NCBI RefSeq assembly: GCF_052857255.1
Contig: NC_135498.1
Location: 163,180,124 to 163,244,123 of the forward strand
Direction: 5' to 3'
DNA length: 64,000 nucleotides
DNA from: Amblyomma americanum
Lineage: Eukaryota > Arthropoda > Arachnida > Ixodida > Ixodidae
Shown here: piece after piece, positions 11,101 through 23,195 of the stretch
Numbering within the stretch: position 1 is the stretch's first letter
Layout of the letters: every line of letters begins with the position of its first letter
Translations under genes and position numbers: made by a program
Notes under the pieces: generated by a model
Databases searched by the model: none
Seen by the model: only the letters and a program-made list of their open reading frames with translations
What the model was told of the DNA's origin: nothing

Positions 11101-13129
11101 AGGTCTTGAAGAAATTTTTCAAATTGGAGATCTAGCGGAGATAATAGGACCATACTATCTTAAGGCCTGAGCTACCATGAAGTCTCATGTTTTAATTTCG
11201 CGCCAATTATGTCATCTGACAAAGGAAACAGCTTTCTAAACAACATTACAATGCTCTAAAGAAACAAAACGATCTTGATGTTTGACAGTTTGAGGATTCC
11301 CTTTATTGTAACGAGCTCCATGTACTGCGAATACTCTATGCTCTGCTAACCGACTGTGTCCGTTGTGTTTGTACTAAGTACGTGAGAACGTCAAACTCAT
11401 CTATTTTTTTATGTTAATAAAATTTCAGTTTCTTGGCAAAAATTATGAACTAACTAAGATGCCTATTTTTCTAATTTGCTAGTAATTAATAAAAAGTATT
11501 ATTCAGGACGCTAAGTTTTGCTTTATAGCGCCTATTTTATGATTTTTTAGAGCCTTAATGTCGGCCTGCTTTTGGATTCTTTAGTGCCTACGTTTCCTGG
11601 CCCTAATCCTTAGCAGAGAATTCGTAAGATTAGGACACACTTAGAAACGTGTATACTAACTGACTTCAATTCCTGCATAATATTTTTCACTTCAAAACCA
11701 GTATTGATCGTAACAAATATTTGTTTGCACAAGACTACGTTCCTGCGAGAAGGGACCGCACTTTCAAAGTAGAGGAAATAAAATGGGGATCGGATTTGCT
11801 AAAAATGTAATTTTTAGCGAAGAGATAAATGCTCAGAATAAGTCGCTCCAAGAAGTCGAGCCCACTATGGTGAACGAAACTTTTGCCTCATTCCTATGAT
11901 ATTTAATGTTTTGATTCATAATTTCACATTTTTCCGCAGAGTATTTTCTGCACTGTTTTTTACCTTCTACTTCATTTTACTGCTTATGTATTGATTCCCC
12001 CTCCCGTAGTTTTATAACTGTTAACGAGTAAACGTCCAGCAGATGTCTAATACGATCCAGTGTTTCATAATGATGGTTACTGTGTGCGCTAGATTTCTTC
12101 CATGTTTTGACCACTCTTGGTGCATGAACTGTTCCCCATTAGCATGTTTGCAGTTGCAGACGAGTGAGCCATAACAGTAGCTCCACTGCCGTCGCAATAC
12201 TATCTGGAACCTTTATGAATTGTGTGACAAACAGCCAGTGCAGGGTCGCGCTACTGTGCACAAAAGTAGCCATGTCGCCACTGGCTGCACACATTTCTGG
12301 CGTAATTTCACATTCTGTTATGGCACTCTTTGTCGCCTGTTAGTTCTTGCAATAAGTCGGCCTTTGCATCTCTGTTAATCTTCCTTCGAAATCAACTTGA
12401 ACATGCCTTAATATTGCTATCTTAACATAAGGTGATTTGAGACGTACCTTTTCACCAGCACCAATTGCGCGCAATCTTACTGAAATAATATACGCTCACT
12501 CCTCAATATTATAATGCTTGTCTTACACGGCACCTTGCTCTCACTAATCACACCTTTAACCTTGAAGCTAACCACAACCACGCTGCTAGATTTATAAATT
12601 CTAACTATTCAATTTGATCCACATCTACGACAAAGGCACTCGACCTGTCTGACCTCTCATTACGCCGCAAGTGCTCTCGTCTCTGTTTTATACAATATAT
12701 TATCTTCATTTCTTTCTAAACAAACACCTGTGCACCACAGCTAATACAAAGTTTACGAACCACCTTAATGCATCATTAGAATGATTGTTCCATTAATAAA
12801 CAAGCACCGAATGGAAGCTCGTTCCCGCCTCCACAGTACCGATGCTTGACGGGCCTTTTTCATGAACACTGTCCTTAGCACCTCATAGTTGTTCTTGTTT
12901 CATATTTATTGCACTGCTGTGCAATACAACACCACTGTTTTCTTAAATGCAGAAGGACCTTAAAAGTATACAAAATAAACAAACTGCTGAGGTGTGGTTA
13001 CGAAACAAATAGCAGAAGTTTGGCAAGAAATGACAAGCACATCGCGAAAATATTTTTAGTTTCCTTTCGTTTTTGAAAACTAGAACAAGAGCTCCATTCT
13101 ACTAAAAATGATGTGTGGAAAATTCTGTT
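11101..13129. other. AT-rich stretch with no recognisable gene
   Basis: About 2 kb of AT-rich sequence with no long frame and no repeat, RNA or splice structure that I can recognise. Confidence 0.5.
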
Positions 13130-14085
13130 CATGGTAGAAAAGTGCCGACACAGGAAGAAGCAAGAACAAAATGCAGGCTCTGACTAGCAAATGGCGATTA
13201 TTTAAGACAAGCGGAACTATATCCCGCAACGCCGCAAAAACCCAAACGCAATCAGGTGCTGCACAAGCAGAATCAAGCTACTATGCAAAGAGAGCGAAGT
13301 AAACGACACGTCCTTAGCTCATGAGAAATGAAGCCTGACAAGTGACTAACTGGCGAAAACGGGTGAACGGGAGTACCATAAAGATGAACGGGTAATAACA
13401 AGCAAGAAAAAACATAAACGAGAATAAAAGAGAGTTTAACTTGTGGCAAGGGAGTGTCAAGGATGAAACGAAACACAAACAGTTGATGAGGCATAAAAAG
13501 TGATCGGGTGAAAACAAACAAGAGAAACAAGAAAAAGGGTAAAGGCATGTTAGAAGGGCGGCTAGAGAGTATAATGACTGTGATGCTCTAGAAAAGCAAT
13601 TTCTTTCGGAAGCAGCATGATAGACGGCGCACTGGCACAACTGTGAACTTCCCTGTTGATGATAAATGCTTCCCAAATTTCTAGGGCGTGCTGGCTGAAA
13701 CATCCACTAATGACGCGGGTTTCGTCAAGCATAGGAGAGCATTTACAATTGAATCAATAGGTTGGACCCGCTAGTCAAATTTCGAGAAGTTTCGTGCTCG
13801 CGCAACCTCTAATTAATACATCCTGTGGTCTGGCCTACATGGGACCTGCTACAGAAAAGCGGAATTTCGTACACAACGTTTTTCTTGCATTTTACGAATG
13901 GGTTGTAGTGTTTCTTTACATGCATTCAATTCGTTCAGTATCTTTGTTCACGCGTTTGCACAGAGCGCAAAGTTTGTTCGGAGGAGAAAAAAATTGCGGG
14001 AACTCTAACCTTAGCCCTTATCTTCTTGAGCTTGTGGGATACACCATGCACATAGCGAGGGAACCACGACTGTGCACGATCTTTC
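13130..14085 (-). pseudogene. Penelope-like element, C-terminal RT/GIY-YIG part and 3' region
   Basis: Minus-strand fragment of a Penelope-like element, which codes for a reverse transcriptase fused to a GIY-YIG endonuclease. From 14085 down, the post-RT segment YVHGVSHKLKKI is followed by NKLCALCKRVNK. The endonuclease N-terminus NVVYEIPLFC (13845-13880) comes next, then SHVGQT (about 13828-13845), where a GIY-YIG protein would have YxGQT, and CIN-stop-RLREHE. The C-terminal part reads VISGCFSQHALEIWEAF and ends ASAPSIMLLPKEIAFLEH with a stop near 13563. The stop inside the endonuclease and frameshifts mean it is inactive. The non-coding 3' region (13130-13500) is shared with 25785-26120, so both belong to one family. 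Confidence 0.85.
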
Positions 14086-14263
14086 GATGTCCGGATGTTT
14101 TTTCGTTTCGTATCTTATGTTTATTTATTTATTGTTCATTTAATTATTTACAATACCCTCAATCGCCGAAGCATTGCAGAGGAGTGTGGGGTGAACATTT
14201 CCAGAGACATTTGTGAGGAATCTTGGTTGAAGTGTAGCAAGCTGTATGTAGAAGACTTTAGGA
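14086..14263. other. Short intergenic spacer with AT-rich run
   Basis: A T/A-rich run (about 14108-14160, tttatttattt ... caataccctc) resembling the 3' end of a CR1-type LINE, then an (ag)n tract at 14264-14275 that marks the 3' end of the next LINE. Confidence 0.35.
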
Positions 14264-14299
14264 GAGAGAGAGAGAAAAAAAAACTTTATTGGCGCCTAA

Positions 14300-15326
14300 A
14301 AGTGGTCGATTCAGCGGGACCCGGGTGTCTTCATGTTGAAGTTCCGAGTCTTCTAGGGGTGGTGCCCTTATTTCAGGGCCCCACTGAGTCTTGCTACCTG
14401 ATAAGCATGCTGGACCAGTCCTTTTTGGACCGCCAGCACGCTGCTAGTGAGCAGGCTCTCCCACTGTTCTCCATTGGGATATTTTACTTTATGGAATGAA
14501 TAACTGTTTTTACATTCCATGTAATATGGTATAAAGTGGGGGTGGCTCCACACCACTTGCATGTCTCCGCGTACTGGTTCGGAAACATTTTGTGAAGTAT
14601 GTGTAAGTTATGAAAGCTTCCTGTTTGCAGTCTACGCCAACCGACTGCCTCATATTGCGTTAATAGCTGGTGTGGCGGAGGATACGCTATCCTCTGTCCT
14701 CTGTAGTGATTTAGGATTTCCGCGTACGATGGTTCCACCGTTGTGGTGGGCTCAGGGTCACTTGATGTATCTGCTCAGTTGGTAAGCTCGTGAGCTAGAT
14801 CGTCGGCCCTCTGATTCTCACTCACCCCGGTGTGCCCCGGCACCCAGAAAATTTTGTGCTGAATTTCTTTGTTCGGGGTCCCGCCTGGAGGATGATGCTT
14901 AGCGCTTCCTTGCTGATCCTACCATTAGTGTAGTGCCTGCATGCTTCTTTGGAGTCAGTGATTATTGTGAGCGATTTATTTCTGCGGTATCCTTCAGCTA
15001 CTGCTAGCGCAACAGCAGCTTCTTCCCCCTCGGATACTCTGCAGCCGCTCTGTTATATACTGGTGTCTAGGTCCCCTTGATGGTTCACTACCACCGATAC
15101 TACTCTGTGTTCCTTTGTGTTCCTGTTCCATCAATACAAAGCCGCATCTGTGTATACTACATTTGTTTTTTCAGCTAAGTGCTTTTCTACATACTCTGCT
15201 CTCGCAGACCTTCTCCCTGCGTGCAGATTAGGGTCCATGTTTCGAGGGATTGGGCACACCCTGAGTGTTTGGCGAATGTTATCAGGTATGCCCGCAACCC
15301 TATCTTCCACTTCTTCACTTAAGTAG
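14300..15326 (-). pseudogene. I-clade LINE ORF2, RNase H and C-terminal finger
   Basis: C-terminal third of ORF2. The RNase H domain starts with VYTDAALY near 15131-15160 (catalytic D in YTDAA) and continues in shifted frames with AEGYRRNKSLTIITDSKEA near 14942-15000 (second catalytic D in TDS) and a DDLAHELTN segment around 14780-14805. A tail then follows: YAEILNHYRGQR, TGSFHNLHILHKMFP and a Cys/His finger CKWCGATPTLYHI at about 14540-14590. The frame ends with QKGLVQHAYQVARLSG before the 3' untranslated tail. RNase H in such LINEs degrades the RNA template during target-primed reverse transcription. Frameshifts separate the pieces. Confidence 0.8.
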
Positions 15327-16838
15327 CCCAGCCTTCGGAGCAGCGCTCGGCCGGTGGTTGACTGCTGGAGCCTGTACATTTGGACACCTATTTGAGCTTC
15401 CTTTAGCTCGTCAAACGTATTGTAGACTCCCAACTTGAGGAGCTTCTCGTTTGACGTATTTCTTGGTAGATTTAGGGCCGTCTTGAAAGCCTGCCTGATT
15501 AAAGTGTCTGCTTGTTCATTTTCGTGCTGTGTCATCTTGTGGTAGGGGAGTGAGTATGTTATGCGGCTGACCACCAGGCTCTTGACTAGCTTGATCGTGT
15601 CACTCTCCTTCATGCCAAATCTTCTCTGTGATACTCTGGTGATCATTCTGCTGACCTGTTACATTGATTGTCGGAGAAGGCTTAGGGTGTGGCTGCACTT
15701 CCCGCTGCTTTGGATCCACATTCCCAACACTCTGATCATGTTGCGTTCCGGGAGGACCTCCCCTTCAATTTTTATGTTTATATTTCTTTGGATGGTCTCT
15801 TGCCCACTCGTAGAATTTCCGACTTCTCGTTGGGCCATGCCAGGCCTCTCTCTCTGACGTAGTTCTCCACGCATGTGGCTGCCTGCTGCAGGAGATCTTG
15901 TTTTTGCCCTGGGGAGCCCTGGCTTAATCAGATCGTTATATCATCGGCGTACATAGCGTGCTGTATGCCCTCTATCTGGCTCAGCTGTCTGCCTAGCCCA
16001 ATCATGGCTATGTTGAAGAGGACCGGCGAGATCACTGAGCCTTGCGGGGTGCCTTTGGTGTTTCGAAGACCTTGCTGCGTAGGTCCCCAAGTCCAACTGT
16101 AGGTGTGCGGTTTGACAGGAAGGCCCTTACGTAGTCGTGTACTCTTCTTCCGCAGTTGGTGGTGGTTAGCCCTTCCATGATGGCGTCATGGCTGACGTTA
16201 TCGAACGCGCCCTTGATGTCCAGTGCCATGATGATGTCCTCCCATGTTTTTAGGGCGGCTTCTGCGACTTTCTCCTTGATCTGTAACAGGATGTCCTGCA
16301 TCGATAGATTTGTTCTGAAGCCGAACATACTGTGCGGGTACAGATCTTCATCTTCCAGGTATTGTTGTATTCTCCTTGTGATGACTCTCTCAGAAAGCCT
16401 TCCTAGGCACGACGTGAGCGAGATAGGGCGCAAATTGTTCATCTCCAACTTCTTGCCTGCCTTGGGAATCATCACAACTTCTGCATGCTTCCAATCCCGT
16501 GGCAGTGTGCCTTCTGTCTACAGTGTATTGAGGTAGTCTGTGAGTTGCATCACCGCTTCATCGCTGAGGTTGCGAATTGGCGAGTTTCTGATTTTATCGG
16601 CTGCTGCTCCTGTGTTTCTGGTAACCGCCCTGATGGCCGCATAAACCTCTTCATTGGTTATCGGCCTGTCGATGTACGGGTTCTCCTCCCCTTGATATTC
16701 TCCTTGGTATCCTTGCGGCTTGTCTGTGCCATAGCACTTCTTGACCGCATCCAGGATCTCTTCATCTGACTCTTTGCTGTTGTGGACAACCCTCTGGATT
16801 GCTTTCCCACTTTCTGCTTTGGTCTTTGTTGGATCCAT
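15327..16838 (-). pseudogene. I-clade LINE ORF2, reverse transcriptase
   Basis: RT domain of the LINE, read downward from 16838. The segment ITNEEVYAAIRAVTRNTGAA leads into WKHAEVVMIPKAGKK, NLRPISLTSCLGRLSERVI and the palm block IIMALDIKGAFDNVSHDAI (about 16200-16260). After a frameshift near 16032 follow GTPQGSVISPVLFNIAMIG (about 15990-16055) and the catalytic box AMYADDITI with YADD at 15940-15951. The next codons run into a stop. The thumb region (MITRVSQRRFGMKESDTIKL, RITYSLPYHKM) is at 15131-15646 in another frame. These breaks make it inactive. All RT motifs are in canonical order and spacing, so the element decayed from a complete ORF2. Confidence 0.9.
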
Positions 16839-17880
16839 GAGGGCTTTGAGTATCCTACACTTTCTGGCTGTGCTAAGGGTGCCGTTCAGGGACCTGCTAA
16901 ACTCCTCCCACCCCTGTATGGCCAGGTGTGCCGCATACTCCTCTGCCTTCTTTGTGACCTCTGCGATCTTGAGTCGTAGCTTCCTGTTAAGCTTTTGTCT
17001 TTACCATCTCCTTTGTGAGCCTTCGCCTTGCTTCCCATAGCCTAAGCAGCCTCGGATCCACTTCCGGTGTGACTTCCGTTCTGCCTATCTCTTGCATGTT
17101 TTGTTCCTGCAACTTTTTCAGCTGCTTGCTCCATTCCTCTATTGAGGTGATTGTGCCTTGCATCTGCCCACAATCGCCCCGGAAAGCGTTCTAGTCTGTT
17201 ATGTGGGCGGTTCCAATCTTTCTTTTAGTATTATCTGCTTTAAGAGTGACCTTGATTACATAGTGGTCACTTCCCAGGTTCTCCAGCAAGTTCTCCCACT
17301 CGACTTGCCGCGCTCCTCTGACAAAAGTCAGGTCTGGGCACGTGTCTGGGCTAACGCTGTTCCCTAGTCGCGTTGGTTGGTTCTCATCTGTTAGTAGGGT
17401 GCAGTTTTCATTTTCCGCTGCTATACAGATTAGTTGTCCTTATTCTCTCCTTTCTGGTAGCCCCAGCTGGGGTCTCTCGCGTTGAAGTCTCCCGCGATAA
17501 GCAGACTGTTAAATTTAGCTAGTCTTCCCACCTCCATGAAAACCTAATTTAAATTGCATCTCTTCTGTCTCGGTGGGCTATATAGGTTTACTATGAAAGT
17601 GCTTTTGGCTTTATGCTTCTTTTTGGGAATAACCTCCGGTGTAACGTGCTCTATTGCTGTGTCCTCAATTCCATCATGCGCTATGGTGACTAGGTGGTTG
17701 TTAATTAGAGTTGCCGTGCGTCCATTTTCCTGGCACTGGTATCCTTTTAAAACCGGAGTTATATTATTTTCTTGTAAGAAAATAAATCAGGCGGTGAGCC
17801 CTGCGTGTATATGAATTGCAGCAGTAGTCCCTACTTGCGCCGATAACCCCGACAGTTCCACTGCCATATATTTAGTTTGC
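16839..17880 (-). pseudogene. I-clade LINE ORF2, apurinic-like endonuclease
   Basis: N-terminal endonuclease of ORF2, the domain that nicks the target DNA. Visible blocks in order from 17880: WQWNCRGYRRK at the start, ITPVLKGYQCQENG, FIVNLYSPPR, then IAGDFNARDPSWGYQK (about 17450-17500; the GDFNA motif) and PDTCPDLTFVRGA (about 17320-17350). The C-terminal catalytic block NLGSDHYV lies at about 17255-17280 (SDH motif). They are spread over different frames with stops between, so the product is not made. The start overlaps the end of ORF1, as in related elements. Confidence 0.85.
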
Positions 17881-19505
17881 TGTTGCCTGCCGTGTCGTTG
17901 TCTTATTGTTGCTAGTTTGGTTTTCGTTCCCAAATCTTCTTTCGTTGTAAAGAATATCCCGGGCTTCGCTTGTAATTTTTTGAACAGTTTGGCTTTTGAT
18001 ATAACTACGGAAATACTGGTTTTCCTGCTGTTGCTGCTGCATTCGCGACTGCATTTGTGATATTTGATTTTGTATGCTGCGTAGAAGGCTTTCCATGCCG
18101 TTCTCTGCATTACTTTGCATTACGACTGGTGGGGGAGTTGGACTCCGTGGTGGCGTTGGCACGTGCACCGGGGTGCCTGTTCTAAGAGCCCGCTGCTCAC
18201 TGATGTATTCCCTCAGTCTTTCTTTGAGCTGCTTCTTTTCCTCTCTAAGGAGCTCTAGCTCTTTCTAATTCTTTTTGATTTCCTCTTTGTCATCATTATT
18301 GTTTTGCCCATTTTGCTGAAAAAGTGATTTGGGAGGGCCTGCTCCCCAGCTCACCTCAACGCCGCTCTTGGTCTGCTTCTGCTGTTGTGGTTTGGGTGGT
18401 GTCCCGTGTTTTTGGCCTAGGGGCGGAAAGGACTCGTCCCTGGGTCCTCCGCTGCTGCCGCTGCGACCCCGGCTCCGGCTCTGGCTGCGCTGACGGAAGG
18501 CTCCCTCGTCCCGGTTGCGAGGATGACTGCCACTCCTGTCCCGCTCCGAGCTGAACCATCTCGGCCGGCGTCTCTTGCTGCGGCTACGACTCCTTCTCTG
18601 GCGCAGCGCCCCTTGTGGCGGGCGCCCTCTCAGCTCTGCCGCTGACTTGAGTCTTTGCATTCCCTTGCGCCGGTCAGGTGCTCGCCTCCACAGACCATGC
18701 ACTTGACTTGACATTGATGTTCTTCCTTCGGATTGCTTGCTCCGCAGCGCCTGCAGATTTTTGCGCTCGGTGTCGGGCATACATCCGAGCGATGTCCTTG
18801 CATGCCGCATACGAAGCAGCACTGCCTGGTGGGCCTGTAGGGGTAGGTTTGGTACTCTCCCGAACAAAAAAGGACCCATTTATGAATGTTGGGTTTCTCA
18901 AACGAGAGTAATGCCGTCTTCGAATTACCTAGCATTCGTGCCGCTACAATCCTGTTGTCCTGCGTTCTCAATCTGAGCTGCGATTGGAGTTCTTCCGTCA
19001 TGCCTGACGGTAATCCGTGTATGACTGCCCGTGCGATATCGCTGGGTAGGGCGATGTAGGCTTGTACTTGATACGTTGTGCCTTCATACGGAATGCTCTC
19101 GATGTTTCTTATTTTTTTCGCTGTGTTGTCGTCTGAAGTACTTGCTATGATGATATTCGACCCTGGCCTGAGTCTGACCATGAAGTCTTCTGCCTTGATA
19201 CTTCTATTGCTCGCTTCTACGATGGCTTTTGTAGCTTGATAGGGATTCATTCCTTGCACTTTAAGTCCGCCTCATGGCCTGATGATGATCTTCATATCGT
19301 CCCTGGGTAGCGGGGGCAGCCTTGTCTGCCTCCTCGTCTCCCCCTTTTGTATGCCTTCCTTTCCGCTCTCCGGTTGCGTCACACCGTCTGCTGCCCCGTT
19401 GGCTGGCGCCATTTTGCTGTTGTTGGTGATTCCCAGCAGGGGTTGGGCGCTGCCTTTTCCCATCTGCTTTGCCCTCTTTGTTTCCTGGATTGGTATATTG
19501 GCCAT
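17872..19505 (-). pseudogene. I-clade LINE ORF1 (gag-like, three CCHC knuckles, RS-rich)
   Basis: ORF1 encodes the RNA-binding protein of the LINE. The likely start is the ATG at 19505 (MANIPIQETKRAKQMG). The frame meets a TGA at 19272-19274 and then continues in the same frame (KVQGMNPYQATKAIVEA). An RRM-like or gag-like middle is followed by three zinc knuckles at 18657-18818: CFVCGMQGHRSDVC, CRRCGASNPKEEHQC and CMVCGGEHLTGARECK. A frameshift near 18640 moves into an Arg/Ser-rich stretch (about 18400-18600; RSRSRGRSGSSGGPRD) and VEVSWGAGPP. A TAG at 18265-18267 precedes a charged coiled-coil segment (ELELLREEKKQLKERL) and a Gln-rich helix (QSRMQQQQQEN). The last stop is at 17872. The three lesions make it a pseudogene. 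The TGA is one transition away from CGA, an Arg codon. Confidence 0.9.
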
Positions 19506-20499
19506 CCTTGTTCTGTTTCCACAGCCCGCCTGCTAACGCTCATCGCGTTGCCTTGTTGCATGGCCTCTGCTTATTTAGCTTCCATGGGTCCGCCGTCCGG
19601 TCCCGCGCCGTTGCACGTGGTCGTCGGGGCGATCTCTATTTCCTGGTAATTGTCTTGTTCCTGAATAAATCCAGGTTCCATATTGCTTGCAGTAGGGTTA
19701 TTGTGTGCCCGAGTCGCCAATATCACCGATCCGAGAGCTTCCGGTCCGGCGGGGCGCCCCTGTGAGCTCCGGAGTGGTTAGGCCTAACCGTTAGGCCTAA
19801 TTCCCTGCCACGTGGTCTCCGCTTCTATCCTCGATAAAAGTCCAAACTTTGGGCCTACCGGGATGAATTTGTTGTCCTCGTGGTCCTGGTGACTTGTTTT
19901 TCTCGATTCTCCCAAAAATTTGGGTGGCCCGATGATTAGTCGAGTTGGAGTTGCGTAAATTCGCGGAGCCCATGCGACACACGTCCGCACGCTTCGCTTG
20001 CGCCCATCCTCCCTTCAAGACTAGGAAAAAAACAGTATTAATAACCAGACTGCAAAAACTTTAGAGTAAACAGTAACAAACCATTAAAAGCCCGACATAA
20101 TGCTAGCAGCTAACACCTAATAATGAAAAAAAAAATGTAGATAACAAACGACAGCTCAAATTGGTTCTTTCACGAGTACGAAAACAAAAGGAAACACAGC
20201 CATGGAAAAAGAGGAAAAAATACAAAGCGAACTAGTTAAGCATGCCATTTTTGTGACGTAATAGGATTGCAAACAAGTTCAAAACGTCATGATTTCGTTT
20301 GATCAATATAAATGAAAAATTGTTACAACACTTCGACCATGATATCAACAAACAAAAGCCTATAAATCTTTTCAGAAAAAGGCATAATCATTGACGTATG
20401 CGATATCAGCCGGGAGGTGGTTCCAGTCGCCGCATGTACGTGGTAAAGATGAGTAAGAGAATGTGTATGTGTTACAACGAATATATCCAACCTTGCGTT

Positions 20500-21670
20500 T
20501 CTGGTAAACTCGTGACGAGCTACAAGCGGGTTCTAGAATGAGCTCCTTTCTGAAAGTTGAATGATGGTATACTTTCAGAAAGAGGCATAAACGAAATAAA
20601 GTTGCAACGCAGAGACAAACAGGGTATCAAAGACTGTTCTTCACGCTTGTTACGCTTGATCTGCGACGATAGATAAAATGAAACGAGCCGCATTGTTCTG
20701 TACAAGTGCAAGGGACTGACTTAAGTTAGCTTGGTTAGGGTCCCATATGGAAGCGGCGTATTTTTGTTTGGATTGTAGAAACGTCTTATAAAGGAGTATT
20801 TGTAATCAAACTGAGGCCTTGCTGAAATTTGGACGTAGATACCCGAGCAAGCGGTTAAGCGTTGCAAATTATTGAATCAGTGTGCGGTTGCTACGATAAT
20901 GTTCAGGTTATGAGCAGACTTAAGTACCGATACGATGATATGGCTTCCAGTTCGGTGTTAATGAGTGATACTTTGGAGGATGAGCTGAGCGATGAGCGAC
21001 GGGATACACGCAATAACTTGCATTTATTACTGTTAACCTCCATTTTCCACATTTTACACCAATTTGCAATGTTGTCAATGTCTGTAAAATTTCTGCATCA
21101 GCTTCTTTCCCAATAAACAATGCAGTCGTCTGCGTAAAGAAGCATAGAAGATGTCACATCATTAGGAAGGTCATTAGCAAACATGAGGAAAAGCAACGGG
21201 CCTAAAACAGAACCCTGAGGGACACCAGATGTTACTTTAGTTAGGTTTGAACCGTAGCCGTCAAGTGTAAGAAAGCACTCAATTCAAAAAAGAAATTTAT
21301 GGTTTAAGTTCAAAAGAGACAGCCTAAACATTAGTAGCTTAAAGTTAACCTTATCAAAAGCTTTGAAGAAGTCAGGGAAAATGATATCGATATCGGAGTG
21401 TGTGTCAAGAACAGCATGCAAACGATGTGTAAAGAAAAGCAACTACATTTCGCAGGAAAATGAACTTCTGAAGCCACATTGGCATGTGTTGAAAATGAGT
21501 TCTCTTCCAAGAAGTTGAAGATATGCGCATACAGCACGTGCTCAAAGATTTTGCAAGGAATGGCTGTAAATGATATGGGTCTGACATTTAGAGGTGAGGG
21601 CCTGTTGCCTGATTTGTACAATGGAACCACCTTCCGGTCTTCCATTGCAAGGGTAGTTGACCGCATTCAA
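20500..21670 (-). pseudogene. CR1-clade LINE ORF2, reverse transcriptase
   Basis: RT of the CR1-type element. From 21670: VVPLYKSGNRPSPLNVRPIS (the conserved NVRPIS block), KIFEHVLYAHIFNFLEEN, a frameshifted palm (FPDFFKAFDKVNFKLL near 21345-21395), then [19 protein letters not shown] at about 21180-21235 and the catalytic box [11 protein letters not shown] with YADD at 21125-21136. Downstream are NLQRLNRLLGYLRPNFS (about 20815-20875) and YAASIWDPNQ-type text (about 20730-20760), the usual CR1 thumb and C-terminal sequence. The box itself is intact at the amino-acid level, but flanking frameshifts and stops disable the gene. Confidence 0.9.
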
Positions 21671-23010
21671 AAGACTGCTGAAAACTTTTTGCCAGAAAAA
21701 CCGATGACTACACGTTTGTTAGCTTCAGAAATTTTTAATTTACATTTTCAGGCCCTGAAGATGATGAGATTTTCAAGGAATTAGTTACTCTTGCGATTCC
21801 ACCAGGATCAATGATTACTGAGAACATCGGAACACATTTGGAATCTCGAAGTTCATCCGGAACATATTCTGCAGACACGGACAAAAAAGCATTCGAGAAT
21901 GCAGTGCTCAGAACACAAGGGGACTTTTCAGGCGGAATTGGCTCTCCAGAATAATCGTGAAGTCAATTTGCTTGCTATCTTTCAGGTTTACAGTATACCA
22001 GAAGTTTTTGGATTGTTTAATGCATGTTTGGCAACGTCCTGTTAAAGACATGATCCTTGGCATCCAGGACTGCATCAGCGTGCTCTTTTGAAACTAAGAA
22101 GTACGCATCCCATAGATCATGCGTGTTTCGAGGTTTAGCCATACGAAACAGCCACTTTTTTTTGTTAGGAATGCGGGTGAGTGTTCTACTAAACCACGGG
22201 TCTCTTGCGCTGCTCCTAATGCATCTTAATGAAATGAATGTGTAGCAGAGCTCAGTAACCTGCGCGGCGAACAAATCCCAGTTTTGCTGTACAAAAAAAC
22301 GCAGTTCGAAACCTTTGACGTACGTGTCCGAGTTTCGACAATAGTTCTCATTATTAGTGTAAAAGTTAGCTCTACTGTTGTCCCGAATGAGCTTCGCTTT
22401 TGCCGGTGAGCATGAAAAAGAAATTTTTAGATCGAAGTGAAGCAAATCATGGTCACTAATGCCGAGAAGATGGGTGATAAAAGAAAAGAAAACTGGGTGA
22501 GTCGTCAGTATTACATCTAGCATATTAGCGGACTGTGATGTACACCTGGTTGGCTGTTTAACAAGCTAAGTGAATTCAAAACATGAGCACAGGGCAAGAA
22601 AACTCTGACTTTGGTCCGAGAATGAAAAAATGATTGGATACGGACCTTCCCATGAATTATTAGCAATGTTAAAGTCCCCTAACAAGAATATAGGTCCAGC
22701 AAGATAGCGAGACACCATGATACTGATACCATCAGGCAGTTCATCGATGAATGTTTCTCCGGTGTCTGGAGAGCGGTAACAAACGCCTAGTATTTCTGCT
22801 ATTTCTCAGAGTGATACTAACACATACAGTTTCCAAGCAAGAACCAACGTCTATGGAAAAAGAGGGTATTGATCTTGATACAGCAATTAGCGCTCCACAA
22901 CCATGCCGGCTTTCTCTATCACGACGGTAGATACCGAACTTCTTTTCAACGTCGAAAATTTCACTACTGTGGATCCTTGCATTCAGCCAACTTTCGGTTA
23001 AAATGATCAT
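21671..23010 (-). pseudogene. CR1-clade LINE ORF2, endonuclease and linker
   Basis: N-terminal half of ORF2. The endonuclease begins near 23010 with MIILTESWLNARIHSSEIF, where the family's conserved E of TETWL is present, then YRRDRESRHGCGALIAVS. The GDFN motif reads IFLLGDFNIANNSWEG at about 22650-22700, and the C-terminal SDH motif reads GISDHDLLHFDL in the frame 22017-22523. The linker that follows contains WFSRTLTRIPNKKKWLFRM, a segment usual between endonuclease and RT in CR1-type elements. The piece at 22017-22523 is a clean 168-codon frame. The others are separated by shifts. Confidence 0.85.
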
Positions 23011-23195
23011 ATCGGCGTCTATGGCCTAAACATCTGAGCCAAGTTGATCGCGTTTATTTGTTATGCTTGTTCATATTTGAATCAGTACCAACTCGCCTAG
23101 TTCGCAGCCTTAATGGATGTCATGCTTGTTGTATTTGAAAATATAACTGAAACCGCCTGAGATGCCAGACGAACGCCACATCCCTTCACTAACTG

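Larger units (their letters stand above)
14264..20025 (-). mobile_element. Near full-length I-clade LINE
   Basis: A non-LTR retrotransposon on the minus strand, about 5.8 kb. The 3' end carries aataaagttt followed by a (ct)n tail (plus strand gagagagagaaa..actttattgg at 14264-14295). The 5' untranslated part runs to about 20025, where the 3' end of a CR1 LINE begins. It holds a gag-like ORF1 (17872-19505) and an ORF2 with endonuclease, RT, RNase H and a C-terminal finger. Presence of RNase H after RT places it with I-type clades (I/LOA/R1-related). Multiple frameshifts and nonsense codons show it no longer moves. I did not find an unambiguous target-site duplication. Confidence 0.85.

Noticed and set aside
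13273..13703. Cys/Phe-rich minus frames as a membrane protein
   Set aside because: They cover the 3' non-coding region and a shifted frame of the Penelope-like element. The true frame there is the GIY-YIG end.
18324..19765. Plus-strand frames opposite LINE ORF1
   Set aside because: Antisense shadows. The minus strand has zinc knuckles in order.
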